In this document: in pieces, positions 21,700 through 34,296 of the stretch
Layout of the letters: each line of letters begins with the position of its first letter
How positions within the stretch are numbered: position 1 is the first letter of the stretch
Source of the DNA: Macrothele yani
Lineage: Eukaryota > Arthropoda > Arachnida > Araneae > Macrothelidae
Direction: 5' to 3'
DNA length: 64,000 nt
Assembly: GCA_039090855.1 (NCBI GenBank)
Contig: CM077007.1
Span: 13,379,515-13,443,514, forward strand
Program-made: the position numbers and the translations under genes
Notes under the pieces: model-generated
Seen by the model: the letters and a program-made list of their open reading frames with translations, nothing else
The model's database searches: none
What the model was told of the DNA's origin: nothing

Positions 21700-22125
21700 C
21701 AGTATTTTTTTATTAAGAGCTCTAGTTCAGCAGTAGAAATACCGTGAATTAGCTCTAGTGTATATGCATTATTGGCTAGAGTTTAAGAAGGTGAACGCTT
21801 GAACTTTGCCCTTTATTTGCTATGAATTCCAGGTTGGGAGCAACAATCTTTGAATTAGCTGATTTTTGCCATTTATTTATTATACAGTTCAGGAACCACA
21901 ATTTATGAATTTATCCAAGATTATTTTATTTATCATTAGCTAAGGTTTTCGAACAGCTGCCTTTGAATTATTTTTATGAATCGCTGTAGCTACAGTTTAA
22001 GAAAGATATTTCTTGAAATTAGTTTAACAAATCATTTTAGCTATGGTTTAGGAATAAAATTTCCTTGAATTAGTTTGTCTTTATTGGTTGTAGCTTAGTA
22101 ACAGCAGTAGCTTGAATTGTGTGCA
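21700..22125. repeat. degenerate tandem repeat, unit about 65 bp
   Basis: A block of the form TAGCTNNGGTTTAGGAA, then a CTTGAATTAGTTT-like block, recurs roughly every 65 bp (for example 21988-22050, 22040-22080, 22085-22120, weaker upstream). Old and diverged. Confidence 0.5.
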
Positions 22126-23520
22126 GGATGTATCTACTGAAATGGCTTCAGTAGTTACTTGTACTTTTTTCCTTTTCTGTATAACATAAATTTTCCCTTA
22201 CACGGAAAGAGTAGAAACTCATCTGCTTTAGATGTTTCACTTTTTCACTGATATCCAGAGTAGAGTTTGAATTTCTGCGTCAATACTATCAAGAATGATC
22301 CCTAAATTCTTCAGTTCTGACTTTGATAGAATCTGGTCTCTCTCAGAGCACTGGAATTTTAGCAAAGTTTTATTTTTTTTTTATTAAATTTTATTTTTTA
22401 TTTCATTTTTGTTTTCATTTAGTTATTTTTTATAGGAATCCGTCAATGTTAAAGTTTTAATCCACATTTTGAGAGACATAGTGAGGTCCCATTTCAGTTA
22501 AAATAGGAAATTTCTTGATAAGGTTTAAGTACCACTGCTTAGTAGTTGAACGATATTTTTAACACAATCTGTATGAGAATTGTTTATATCATAAACTGAA
22601 AGGAAAACAGGTGTTATCAAAAATTCGTAATTTCCAATATGATGAGGATAGTATAATATCCCAATCAATTGGGGGAATCCCTCAATATTGAGGAGATAAC
22701 TGAGAGGCAAACTGATGTCACCAAAAATAAAAACAGTCCCCGTTATGATAGAATGTTATTAAAAACAGTGTCTAAAACAGCATTTTCAAAGAACAACAGC
22801 ATATCAGTTCTGGTGAAACTTTCGTAATTTGTTTATAAGTAGTATGTATGGAGTGTTTAACATCCGCTTATTCGTATAATTCAAAAATATGTGTACTTGA
22901 GATTGTGGTACTTTATATCGTTGAAATAATATTTTTCAACGATGGACGGAGTGTTATTCATTACGTTTAGAAACTTGAATCTGCTGAGCATCCAAGATTT
23001 CGCCAAATAAATCACGTTAGAATTTTTGTATGCTCATTTTTGATGTTGTTAAAGACATTTTATGTATTTGCTCACGTGTTAAGCCCCTGTAAAATTTTCC
23101 ACAGCGTTATTCTTGCGAAATTAAATTAAAAATCGATTTAATTCTAGAAGCGATTTATGATGCAAAGCAATTTAAGTTACCAAATTTGCCTCTGAATTCT
23201 TACGGCTGTTTTAATCTTCACGTGAGAAATAAAAATGAAATAGACTAAGAAACCCTTATTTCCAATGAAATATTAAATACTATATATTTTTAGCTGATTT
23301 TGTGATTCTAATTTTGATATGGGTTGGTCTTTAAAACCTTAGATGCTCAAATAGATCGTTGAACACAGACACATAAAACACGCATCACAAAGGAAATTGA
23401 GGCACGATAAGGGAGATTCATTTAATCGTCAGGGAAGTCTTACTGTATAGTGTTTTACTTGTTTTGCTGTTGCAGTTAATTAATTAGTGTCCTTCGCAAA
23501 TTATTCGTTAAGCACATAAG
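22126..23520. other. no gene recognised
   Basis: AT-rich DNA. No feature recognised. Confidence 0.55.
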
Positions 23521-25050
23521 GTGCGTCGCATAAATATAGAGACAGTCGACGTTGCGCCGTGAACGCAATGCGAATATAGGTAGAAAGCTGAAGTGGTACC
23601 TAGTTAGACATAACCCTACAACAAACGTTTCGGTCCGTCGAGATGACCGGATTGTGTGAAAAGAACACCACAAAGTGAAATAGTGTAATTTTAGGTGTCT
23701 CATAAATACATGTATAAAGACAACTATGTAAAGTAGCCACATGCAAATGAGATGTACAAATTAGCATGTTGTACGCACCCGCATGGGCCGTAATATGGTC
23801 CAGCCTACAAAAGAAAGCGGACCTGCCATCAGACATTCATTTGCCGAAATGCCACGCAACAGTCAACTTTCTGGTGAGGAGGTGCAAACAATTTGGAGAC
23901 TGAGAGCAAATGGATTGCCTTTGTAAAGCCATGGGGAGGAGTAGGGCAGTCATTTATAGGACTTTATCGAAACGCGGTGCGTCAACTGCCAGAAAACGGC
24001 CTGGAAGGTCTCGAATAACAACCAAACGAGATGATCGTGCCATCATGCGTTTAGTTTCATCCCAAACGTTATCACTACGTCAAGTTTCTCGGACTGTTGG
24101 TGTCACCGTCTCAAAGGACACAGTTCATCGACGAATCAAGGAAAGTCGCAACATTGTGCTCCGTAAAATGCGCCATCTACCACACCTCGCGCGGCGCCAC
24201 AAGGAAGCTAGGTTGTTATGGGCAAGCAACCACATGCACTGGACGGAAGAGTGGATCACAACTATTTTCTCTGATGAGAAAAAGTTCAACCTGGACGGCC
24301 CTGACGGTTGGAACTGCAATTGACATGATCTACAACGCGAGCCACGCACCTTCTTCAGCAGACAGAAAGGAGGGGGATCTGTGATGGTCTGGAGAGCTTT
24401 TGCGTTCAATGGGACAACGGATATCGCTTTCCTGCAAGGCAAGCAAAACTCCGAAAAGTATCATGACATACTCAGCAGCCACCTTTTACTGTTTGCCGAA
24501 ACTCTAGCGGGTGTTGATTATATATTCCAGCAAGACAATACCTCAATCCATCGGTCTGCATCAACGAAAAGCTGGTTTAACACTCATCATGTGACCGTAA
24601 TGGATTGGCCAGCACTCAGTCCAGATCTGAATCCTATCGAGAACCTCTGGGGAATCCTTGCTCGTGATGTGTATGCGAATGGACGGCAGTTCTCAAGTGT
24701 GGTGGCGTTGAAAGAGCACATTGAACGAAACTGGAGTGCACTCCATCTAGAACACTTACATCACTTGGTGGACAGCATGCCCAATCGAGTTTTCAGTGTT
24801 ATTCGGAACAACGGCTCCACTATTCGTACCGGAGGTGCTCATAACTGGTAAGTCTTTGCATTTTTGAGACAGCGTATTTCTTTTTTTTTTTTCTTGAACT
24901 TGGCGTTGGAATTTTTATGTTTCCGTCAAACTATTGTGCAGCTGCGTTTCCTATGCTACTTTTGCTATAAATATGAGGTGTACATTTCAGCTCGTTGTTG
25001 TATCATTTTTATTCGAGAATTTATTCTGCCTCTATATTTATGCGACGCAC
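23521..25050 (+). mobile_element. Tc1-like transposon, both ends present
   Basis: Left GTGCGTCGCATAAATATAGA (23521) and right TCTATATTTATGCGACGCAC (ending 25050) are perfect 20-bp inverted repeats. A TA follows at 25051; the left flank reads AG directly at the boundary, so the TA duplication is imperfect on that side. Length 1530 bp. Confidence 0.92.
23849..24851 (+). pseudogene. Tc1-like transposase, one frameshift and one stop
   Basis: ATG at 23849 opens MPRNSQLSGEEVQTIWRLRA; a single-base shift near 23925 moves the reading to the frame with GRSRAVIYRTLSKRG. The DNA-binding region (bipartite helix-turn-helix, VSKDTVHRRIKES) is followed by the catalytic domain with IFSDEKKF (Asp), IFQQDNTSIH (Asp) and LNPIENLWG (Glu), a complete DD34E set. 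One in-frame TGA at 24322-24324 lies between the first and second Asp, in CN-HDLQREPRTFF. The protein would be about 334 residues. This is the least damaged Tc1 coding region in the window. Confidence 0.92.
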
Positions 25051-25052
25051 TA

Positions 25053-25811
25053 TAACATAATCAACTAAATCTGACATCGAAAATACTGTAACTGCCAGGA
25101 TCAAAAGAATCAGCAATTACGTAACATTTTGAGTTAGTTTATTCTTAAAACATGAAGAAGTAACAAACAGGAAGTAGATGCTACAATTGCGCTTTATCGT
25201 TGCGTAGCTTTTAATTAACAATCAGAAATCGTACATCATTGGCAATCTCCACAATATATCCACATTATCCTCTCTTTACCTGCTGTTCAACTCTCCACAC
25301 GCTTTTTCTCTATACACGTAACACACTCTTCTTAATTTTTTATTTTCATTTGACTCACTATCGGCTTAGCCAAAATGTGCTAGTTCTTCGGGGAAGCAAT
25401 GTTCCGTTCAGCAGGAAAATATTTAATCTAGAAGTAAGGAAATTTACATAAAAGATGAAACTCAAAAAAAGTTAAAGTAGAGATATACGTCACATTACCT
25501 TTATTTCATGTCAATGAGTTTGCTGGATTGAAACGTCGGTTAATAATTTAAAGGTTCACCAATTATAATATCACGGTATTTTGTTAAGTAGGAAGCGGTA
25601 GTTTTGATTTCACGATAGTTTTACCTTTCGAGATGTAAGTCATGGAACTGCTTCGGCTTAATATTTTGCTCTACGTTGGTATAGTTTAGAGGGATTTCTG
25701 GTAGTTGGATATGTTTTTGCAACATTTTGCAAGAGGGGACTGAAATTTTCCACTTACTATCTTATAAAAACGCCTCGCACACTTCTTATGTTGTGAAATA
25801 TCTGAAAATGT
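25053..25811. other. no gene recognised
   Basis: AT-rich spacer between the Tc1 and the mariner elements. Confidence 0.55.
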
Positions 25812-25813
25812 TA

Positions 25814-27059
25814 TTGGGTTGTCGAAAAGTCATGACGTATTTTGGCACCCGATGGCGGTTAGGCAGTTTTGGAAGTACTCTGTTATCGCTATGGCATTCT
25901 ACAGGTGCTAATTCTAGCTGCAGTCTAAAAGGAATAGTGAGCGATTTCGTTGATTTGCGGACATTTGACATCAAGTTGAAGATGGAAGACCAAACTGTGC
26001 ATTTTCGCCATATTTTACTGTTTTACTTCCGTAAAGGGAAGAACGTGCGTCAAGCTTGTGAAAAGTTGAGTAAAGTGTACAGTGATAATGCTCTACAAGA
26101 ACGTCAGTGCCAGCGATGGTTCGCAAAATTTCGTGCTATTGATTTTGACCTCAACGATGCTCCTCGGTCCGGGAGGCCAACCGAGTTTGATGACGACCAA
26201 ATCAAGGCATTGATCAAGTCAAACCCACGTTACACGACACGAGAGATTGCAGACACATTGCACATCCATGATTCAAGCGTTCACAACCACCTGAAGAAGC
26301 TGGGATACGTAAGCAAGCTCGATGTGTGGGTTCCTCATGTACTCAAAGAAACTCAATTGACGGCGCGTATAAACATCAGCGATATTCTCATTAAACGTGA
26401 GGAAAACGATCCTTTTGGAAGTGACTGATAACTGGTGACGAAAAGTGGATTGTGTACAACAATCTGCTGCGCAAACGGTCTTGGTCCCGACATGCTGCTT
26501 CTCCTCAAACGATATCCAAAGCAGACATTCATCAGCGGAAGGTTCTGGTCTCAGTGTGGTGGGATATTAAAGGTGCCGTGTTTTTCGAGCTCCTACCACG
26601 GAACCAAACAAGCAATTCGAATGTGTACTGTCGGCAATTGGACAGTTTGAACGAATCCATTATCCAGAAACGTCCAGAGCTCATTCATCGTAAAGGTGTT
26701 GTGTTCCATCACGACAACGCGAGACTACACACAAGTTTGATCACCCAAGGTCAGGCGAGTATGCTGGATGTGTTGCCACTCCCAGCATACTCGCCTGACT
26801 TGCGCCGTCAGACTTCCAATTGTTTTGCTCTCTTCAACAGTCCTTGCGTGGTATAACGTTCAATTCAGACCTTGTACAATTTTTCGCCACGAAAGACAGG
26901 TCCTTCTATCAACGAGGCATTCTGCAGCTCACTGAAAGATGACAAAAGGTTATCAAACAAAACGAGCATTATATCATTGATTGATCTTTGTTCTTTCTAT
27001 CAACAAATGACCTTTGCAAAACATGGCTAAAATACGTCATGACTTTTCCGACAACCCAA
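25814..27059 (+). mobile_element. mariner-like transposon, both ends and TA duplication present
   Basis: Ends TTGGGTTGTCGAAAAGTCAT (25814) and ATGACTTTTCCGACAACCCA(A) (ending 27059) are inverted repeats of about 30 bp. TA flanks at 25812-25813 and 27060-27061. Length 1246 bp, usual for mariner. Confidence 0.95.
25982..26984 (+). pseudogene. mariner transposase, nearly complete with two frameshifts and one stop
   Basis: ATG at 25982 opens MEDQTVHFRHILLFYFRKGK. The N-terminal helix-turn-helix half includes APRSGRPTEFDDDQIKAL and ends with the mariner linker WVPHVLKE. A shift near 26425 moves to the frame with VTGDEKWIVYNN (first Asp), WWDIKGAVFFELLPRNQ and VFHHDNARLH (second Asp). Another single-base shift near 26800 leads to SPDLAPSDFQLF, which supplies the third Asp of DD34D. 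A TGA at 26940-26942 interrupts before the end at 26984. Total about 330 residues, near family length. Confidence 0.92.
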
Positions 27060-27061
27060 TA

Positions 27062-27640
27062 GATAGAACTCAGTTTCATGGTTTTTCTTATTTGCAATTT
27101 TTGACGCCGCGGGTTCAAAAATTGACGTCAAAGTCTTCACGGCGCGCCGTAAAGACTTTTGAAATTCTAGGACGTATAAACAGGATATAGCATTTTTACA
27201 GCAGAAATACGTTTCACCATTCGAAACCTAAACCATGTAGTGAGTTTTCGTCTTTTCTTAGGTGCTTGGTTCACTGATGGAACATAACAAAATGTTAAAA
27301 TTTTGCCCATTTCAATCGATTCTTATGGTAATTACAGAAAACATAATTGTGGAGTAATAAACAGACACGATCATACACAATCAGTGCTACGTATGTTTGA
27401 AAATTGTTGAAAGCGATATAGCTAAGCCCTACATTTTTAATATACTTCTTTCTCGTTTCTCACGCGTAATTTGTTTTCTCTAGTTATCCACAGAATCTGA
27501 ACAAAACATTACGATGCATACTCTATTATTCAAAGCATCGTTAAGGACAGCGAAGTTTATAATTTCCTTAGCTTCTTACTTCAAACGTTGTTTAAAGTAA
27601 GAAGCTTGTCCTTAAGGAAATGGATGCTGCTTGTCCTAAG
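27062..27640. other. no gene recognised
   Basis: AT-rich spacer; nothing recognised. Confidence 0.5.
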
Positions 27641-28484
27641 ATGTGTCTACAAGTCCATGAATGAGACATGACACAGGTCCATGAGTAATTACGTATTTAA
27701 GCAACCGGGCAGCTACTTATAGGAGAAAGTCCTGTCCCTTTTCCTTAAAGCTACAAAGTACTTGTTTCCTTAGATACACAAAACAGTGACATCTTTAGAT
27801 CCATGAACCAGACGCGTCTATGGATCTATGAATTAGGTTTAATGTTTACCCAGGTACAAGTCATGTTCTTAAATCCAGTGAGTAAGCATGTTCTTATATC
27901 CATGAAATAACCATTTTCTTAGATCCATGAAGAGTCGTGTCCTGAAATTCACAGATTAGTTATATTCTTAAATCTATGTCCTAGTCATTTCATTAGGTTC
28001 ATGAATAATGGTATGTTCCTTTATTCGTGTAATAGTCATATCGTTAGATCCAGATCCATGGAGCCCCATGTCCGTTGATTTATGAATTGGAGTTCGTTTT
28101 CGTCCTTACATCCATGGGTTAGTCACGTCCTTAAAGATCATGGGTTAGTCACGGGAGTTAGACGCGAGTAGTCCGTCCTTACATCCATGGGTTAGTCACG
28201 TCCTTAAAGATCATGGGCTAGTCACGGGAGTTAGAATCGAGTGGTCCGTCCTTACATCCATAGGTTAATCACGTCCTTAAAGATCATGGGTTAGTCACGG
28301 GAGTTAGAATCGAGTAGTCCGTCTTTACATCCATGGGTTAGTCCCGTCCTTAAAGATCATGGGTTAGTCACGGGAGTGAGAATCGAGTAGTCCGTCCTTA
28401 CATCCATGGGTTAGTCTCGTTCTTAACGATCATGGGTTAGTCACGGGAGTTAGAATCGAGTAGTCCGTCCTTAAAGATCATGAT
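27641..28484. repeat. minisatellite, old 36-37-bp units with a young 73-bp higher-order block
   Basis: From 27641 to about 28100, variants of TTAGATCCATGAATTAGTCA recur every 35-40 bp. From 28102 to 28484 five near-identical copies of a 73-bp unit follow, starting at about 28102, 28175, 28248, 28321 and 28394, each containing CCTTACATCCATGGGTTAGT, a variant with AAAGATCATGGGTTAGTCAC, and GGGAGTTAGAATCGAGTAGT. The 73-bp unit looks like an amplified pair of the older units plus a 22-bp addition. All repeats share the phrase ATCATGGGTTAGTCACG. Confidence 0.88.
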
Positions 28485-28493
28485 CATACGGAA

Positions 28494-28870
28494 TGGAGAG
28501 GAATTACTTGTTGTTTCCTTGATGTTTGTTCAGGAGATTCCTCCAGGCATCTGATATCTCATAAGTCAAATTTTCGTTGCATGGGTGTGGGTGGATCATG
28601 ATCGCGAGACTTTCACGCGTGGCTGTGCTAACATACAATAGCTTGTACATGGTGCTATTCTTTTCATCATGCTCCGAAGTAGGGTTGCTCCCTTTTGGGT
28701 GACTACTCTGCACAAAGCGGTTGTAGTTTTCCTTTTCCTTAACGTCTCTTCCATACTTTTTGGTCCTTATCTGGAGTGATCTTTTAGTTAGCCCAACTTA
28801 TGGTTTCGTGCTGCCGTCTGGATAGATTAGGGGTATGTCTTAAACACCCGCTGTGGTTTTTTTATTTATA
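28494..28870 (-). pseudogene. Penelope-like element relic, GIY-YIG endonuclease region
   Basis: On the minus strand, segments in two frames recall the Penelope-like endonuclease: VGLTKRSLQIRTKKYGRDVK, then HPKGSNPTSEHDE, then ending IMIHPHPCNENLTYEISDAW and a stop near 28504. A stop replaces the Tyr expected in the GIY box (GV-stop-DIP). The reverse transcriptase that should precede it is not recognisable upstream. Assignment is by motif order and spacing only. Confidence 0.5.
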
Positions 28871-30261
28871 GGCGGTTTGCTTGTAGATACCGTGTCGTGT
28901 ATAGACTCGAGAAATTTGATAGCCACATTTACTTCATACTTTCTAACGATGTGTTTGAACTTGGCTTAAATTCTGTATTAGTTTTACGTCATTCAAAATG
29001 AGTGTTTTAGTTTATCAACGGTATAAAGTCTTCGATAATTGTTTTCAGCCGTTTCATTTTTGAAACGTCATGCAGCAATGGCCTTCCAAAATAAAGATGA
29101 TGATTCTGAAAAAGCTGTGGCCATTCCAAAAGGAAACTGCAGTAATCATCAAAATGATATACTCTTTTGTTAAAACCTTGCTTATTTATTTTAATCATTT
29201 TAGTGGAAGCGGGGAATATCTTTTTGACGCAGATGTTAAAATGCATAATGGCCGGTCGCTACAGACTTAAGCCCTAGCTCATACACACTCTTGAACCTGA
29301 CACCAAAAGCAGGAGGTATAAATAGACCGCAAACAATGCTAAATAATTTAGGAAACAAAAATCACTTCCAATTAACTATTAGAAGAGAAAAGCTCTCAAA
29401 ATTATTCTCGTCTGTTCCGACTTTCATCCACCTATGAGGCGTTGTTTTCCCTCGATGCTCATTCTATGCGATCTGTACTCAGCTAATTACGCCGTGCTGC
29501 GCTTATATGCCATCCTTCGAAGTAATCACCTTGCCTTGTCGAGTTGTGAGTTTGCTGCATTTTAAATATTAAAGAATTGCATTTCCAGTTATTGATTTCC
29601 TGACTGGTCTCATAATGCTGCCTCCTTTCAATATGATGCCCTTTAGTTATTTATCTCTAAATGAGTCATGTTATTAGCAGACGCAGAAGACCTTAAAGCA
29701 GGTTAAGAAATTACAAAGCCACGAATACGCTTGGCCGTTTGTAGAACACTGAGACCCGGTGACGAACCTACTCTTTTGTTGAAAACCTGTATTATGCTCA
29801 TCGATCTTCTTTACATGTCGGCATGAGTACATAAACACCCTGATTATTTTTCGTCTAGAATTCATCGTACGTTCCTTGCATTTCAACGCAGTTTACTTGC
29901 TTGGAAAATGTGGTCAAACATCCTTGCATTTAGATATTAATCTCGTTCCTGAAGCAAGAGCATGCCTTTTTCCTGTCTTTATTTTGCTGAAAAGGGAAGC
30001 ACGTTATTTGGAACAGACTGAGTCCAACAGTTCCACTGTGATGCCACAGAGTAACGAAGAAGTCTTTTGTTTGGAGAAAAGAAATGTCTTCACTTTTTGT
30101 GGGAGAATAAAAATTAGCGCAGTATTCTAGATCCGAATTAAAGTTAAAAGAGTGTACCATTTGTCTTTACTTTGTACCGTCGCGCGGTAGGCAAGACGCT
30201 ACAAAGTAAGGATGAATAATAGAGCACATGTAGTCATGTAGCACGAATAACACGACGGTAC
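28871..30261. other. no gene recognised
   Basis: AT-rich DNA. The part up to about 29250 may be further Penelope-like debris on the minus strand, but no motif was convincing. Confidence 0.45.
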
Positions 30262-30460
30262 ACATTTCTTTTGGCGTTTCCCCACCACCATACAATCAGC
30301 AACTCGTCCCAAATTCGGGGTCCCTGGTTCAGAAGAGAAAAGAGTGTCACCGTCGTAAGGCAAACACACCAACTGTGCCTCTTCCACGACCCGAACCCGT
30401 GCCAAACAAAGTGATTAGTCAGGATCCAGCGCCTCTGACCACTAGATTTCCTGGGCTGCG
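30262..30460 (-). mobile_element. diverged SINE-1 copy
   Basis: The order of blocks is that of SINE-1 reversed: GCGTTTCCCCACCACCATAC, a middle with CAAATTCGGGGTCCCTGGTT, then CGACCCGAACCCGTGCC (decayed B box) and GCGCCTCTGACCACTAG (decayed A box side). No TSD found. Confidence 0.65.
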
Positions 30461-31016
30461 AGAATGATTATTCCTACTTAAAGCAATATGAAATACTCTT
30501 ACGATCGATTAAATGCAATTGCCCTTAGGTATAGTATCGGCGTTTCCACTTTTCGCTGTTGAAATCAGATTTTATTAGAAACATAAACGAACAGTATTAA
30601 AAACTAAAGATACTTAGGCATCCTTTAACTTTTCTGGACATGATAACGTGATTACTTCTACAGAAATGAAAAGTTTAGGTACCCTTTTAACGAATTCAGT
30701 CCATTTCCGTAACGTCAGAACGGTTAAGACATTCAAGTACTCACAAAAGATCATCTACAATACTCTTTCCTTATATGGAATCCCTATCATTATGTGCAAG
30801 TGTAGCAGATCTGAATTGCTCAGAATCGTTTGCTCAGCAACCTGTAGTTCAGAGACATTTCTACCACATTTTTCAGAAACGAATTTGGTGTCCTCCTCCT
30901 GTATTTAGATATTCCTCCTGTTTTATTCACTGTAGTACGTCTTTCTGAAGATATAAAAATTAGGCGACATGCATTCAGCATTGTATGCCTTCCGGACAGT
31001 TTTAATTTATTTTCGT
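30461..31016. other. no gene recognised
   Basis: Nothing recognised. Confidence 0.5.
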
Positions 31017-31112
31017 ACATTTTACTTTTTCATTTATCTATCTCCACACACACACACACACACACACGTGTTTACATTTTACTTTTTTCATTTATCTATC
31101 TGTATACACACA
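31017..31112. repeat. short duplication around a (CA)n run
   Basis: TTTCATTTATCTATCT occurs twice, at about 31029-31044 and 31086-31101, each followed by a CA-rich run; the first run, 31045-31067, is a pure (CA)n. Confidence 0.8.
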
Positions 31113-34080
31113 CATCATCATCATCATCATCATTGTCAACCATTATCAATCCACTGCTGGACGAAGGTCTCCCCAAGTTTCCTCCACAACGGTCTGTCTT
31201 GTGCCAGTCTCCTCCATGTCACCCCTGCATACTTTCGAATTTCATCCACCCATCTCCCATGTGGTCTTCTTCTGGGTCTTTTCCTGTCCCTTGGAATCCA
31301 ATCTAAAATTTCGGCTGTCCATCGATCATCTGTCCTTCTGGCAGTATGTCCAGCCCATTGCCATTTCAGGGATTTAACTCTGATCATGATGTCGTCCACT
31401 CTTGTCATTTTTCGGATCCACGAGTTCCTCTTCTTATCTCTCCTAGTTACACCAAGTATGCACCTCTCCATGGTTCTTTGAGTTGTCTGCAGCCTTTGTA
31501 TGTCTCTTTTAGTTAAGGTCCACGTCTCTGCACCATACGTAAGCACTGGAAGGATGCATTGATCAAACACTTTTCTTTTAAGACATAATGGCATATTGCT
31601 CTTGAAAATTATGCTGTTTCTTCCAAAAAGCTCTCCAGGCAAGTTTTGTATGCCGATTAATTTCTTCATCAATGTGACCCTCACTTGATATCTGCTGCCC
31701 AAGATAAACGTACGTGTCTGTTATCTCCAGCTTTTCTCCATCAATCGATAAATCTTCATTTCTTGTAAAAGCATTGAACATCACTTTTGTCTTCTGAAAG
31801 TTCATTTTTAATCCCACTTCTTTACTCTTGTCAGCAGGTTCCTGGATCATACTCTGCAGCTCTGATGGGCTTGTTGCAAAAATGAGTACGTCATCAGCAA
31901 AACGAAGGTGGGTTAGATAATCTCCATTAATCTTTATCCCCTTGTTTTCCCAGCTCAGTGACTGAAAAACACCCTCCAATGTGGCATTAAAGATCTTCGG
32001 AGATATGGTGTCACCTTGTCTCACTCCCTTTCCAATTTTTATGTGTGTTGTATTTTCAAACAGCCGAATCTTTGCACTTGCATTTTCATAGATGTTATTA
32101 ATAATATTAATGTATGCATCTTCAATACCGCAGGTTTTCAGAGCCATTGTAACTGCTGATGGTTTCACCGAATCAAAGGCTTTTTCATAATCGATAAAAG
32201 CCATGCACAATGGAAGTTCATATTCCCTCGCTCTTTCAATTAGTTCTCTCAGCACATGGATATGATCTATTGTGTTGTAGCCACTCCTGAATCCAGCTTG
32301 TTCTCTCGGTTGAGCCATGTCCAGTGTTACTTTCAAGCGGTGTGAAAGAACTTTAGTGAAGATTTTATAAACTACTGATAGGAGGCTGATAGGTCTGTAG
32401 TTTCCGAGATCCTCAATGTCACCTTTCTTATGTAGCAGGATCAATGTAGCGGTGTTCCAATCCTCAGGAATCTTTCCTTCATTAAGGCATCGAGTGAAAA
32501 TTTGGGCGAGTACTGTTTCGATTTCTCCACTTGCTTCTTGTATGATGTCTACAGTAATTCCATCTTCTCCTGGAGCTTTTCCCGCTTCATGTTCTTGATA
32601 GCATGTGCAACTTCTGCTGGAAGGACTGGAGGAACTCTGGTACTGGTATCTTTCATGATGTCTGAAGTGCATGTATCATCCCTTTCATATAATTTGGAGT
32701 AGAAATCTTTCACTCTTGTCAAAATTTCGCCTCTATTTCTTGTTACAGAACCATCTTCTTTTCTCAGTGCCATAATCTGTTTTCTTCCCTTACTGAGATG
32801 TCCCTTTGCTATCTTTAGGCTTTGGTTGTTTTCAATTGCTTTCCTCACTAGTTCACAGTTGAATTTTCTTACGTCTTCAGTGATACTTTTTCGTACTGTC
32901 TTGCATAGCTCTATATATTCCACTTTGGAAGTCACATCTTCTTTAGTTGTCCTCATCTCTCTTCTTTTTTGCATCAACATTTTCGTTTTTCCTGATAATT
33001 TATTTACATGCAACTTGTTCTTAGACCCAGCTAATTTTGTTGCTGTTTCCATAAGAGCTTTGGTTACTTTTCTGTTAACTTCAGAGATGTCCACTTCTTC
33101 CGATGTTAGGCCTTCTAAAGCAGAGAACCTGTTCTTCAGTTCCAACTTGAAGGTATTATGGTGTTTTTTAAGGTTGGTTATGTCAATAGATTTTGTTTGT
33201 CTTATGAGCTTGCCACGTTCAAGTTTAGTGTTGAGGTGCATCTTACATCTCACCAATCTATGGTCACTACCTGTGTTGAACTTGTTTAGCACACTGCAGT
33301 CTTCTATGACGAATTTTTTGTTACACATAATAAAATCAATTTCACTTGTCGTCCCATTTGGATGTCTCCATGTCCATTTCCTGTGTGGCTTTTTCTTGAA
33401 GAACGAGTTCAAGATGAAAAACCCTTCTGCCTCTGCAAACTCAACGAGAGTATTTCCACGCTGGTTTCTGTTGCCGTGACCGAATTTACCTACTGAAGTT
33501 TCATTCTGTTGCCGTTGCCCAATTTTTGCATTGAAATCTCCCATAATTATTTTCAAGTGCTGCTTACCTTTATTATTTAGATGACAAATTTCCTCATAAA
33601 ATTCTTCAATTTCTTCTTCAGGATGACTTGTGGTGGGTGCATAAGGTTGAATAATCTGAGCCTGGTATCTTTTCGAGAGTTGGATAACAAGCCGTGCAGC
33701 TCTGTCAGAGGAACTTTCAACTTCTACAACTTTATCCTTCAGTTTCTTGTTTATTATAAATCCAACACCACTAGTTCTGCCAGTATCTGTCCCACGATAG
33801 TAGAAGAAATGTCCACTTTTCAGTTCAATGAGATCTTCTCCTTTTCTCCTTACCTCACTTAGCCCAACGATGTCCCACTTGATCCTTTGTAGTTCCTCTT
33901 CCAATTCAAGAAGCCTTGAATCAGAAGATAGGGAGCGTCCGTTATACGTAGCCAAGGTCAGCATCAGATGGCAGCCTAGTCCGGTCCTCCGGGGATTCTT
34001 AGCACCCTCTGCCTTCATGTCGCACTGGCCGCTGCCTTGGCCAGGTACATTCCAGCTGACGGAGACTGAGGGCCAAGCAT
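31113..34080 (-). mobile_element. RTE-type LINE, nearly full length
   Basis: About 2.97 kb. The 3' end, at the low-coordinate side, ends in GTTGACAATGATGATGATG, the trinucleotide tail (31113-31133) typical of RTE elements. The 5' end lies about 60 bp upstream of the first ATG at 34018 and abuts an older RTE fragment that starts near 34081. No TSD was found. RTE elements are usually 3.2-3.3 kb with a short 5' UTR, so the copy is close to complete. Confidence 0.88.
31136..34018 (-). pseudogene. RTE polyprotein: AP endonuclease, reverse transcriptase, C-terminal domain; two frameshifts
   Basis: The endonuclease frame (34018 to 32549, 489 codons) has the AP-endonuclease-like motifs ATYNGRS (residues 23-29), LSEVR (53-57), MGDFNAKIG (159-167), TSEIDFIMCN (224-233) and GSDHRLV (250-256), so all acidic and His catalytic positions look present. 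Near 32582 one base is lost, and the reverse transcriptase continues in the next frame (to 31578) with NYRPISLL, FIDYEKAFDS, GVRQGDTISP and the catalytic LRFADDVLIF. Near 31625-31629 an extra T shifts back to the first frame for the C-terminal domain (RRDKKRNSWIRKM, KWQWAGHTARR, GRWVDEIRKYAG), ending WIDNG at 31136. Only two single-base lesions over about 960 codons make this a young inactive copy. It nicks DNA and copies its RNA at the target by target-primed reverse transcription when intact. Confidence 0.94.
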
Positions 34081-34296
34081 CTCTTCAGTTATCTACAGAT
34101 TCCGTATGTCTTTTTTAATTAAGATCCATATCTCTGCTCCATAAGTAAGAACTGGAATTATGCACTGATTAAAAACTTTCTTTTAAGACATAATGATAAA
34201 TTGCTATTGAATATTGCATTTTTTCTTCGAAATGTTCTCCGACCAAGTTTTACACTCCTATTAATTTCTTCTTTGATGTAGCCCTCGCTTGATATA

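Noticed and set aside
28102..28484. CRISPR-like array
   Set aside because: The 73-bp unit repeats in full without variable spacers and the context is animal repeat DNA.
30969..31481. Long plus-strand open frame of 170 codons
   Set aside because: It is antisense to the RTE C-terminal domain and runs into simple CA and CAT repeats.
32826..33479. Plus-strand frame of 217 codons
   Set aside because: Antisense shadow of the RTE endonuclease linker.
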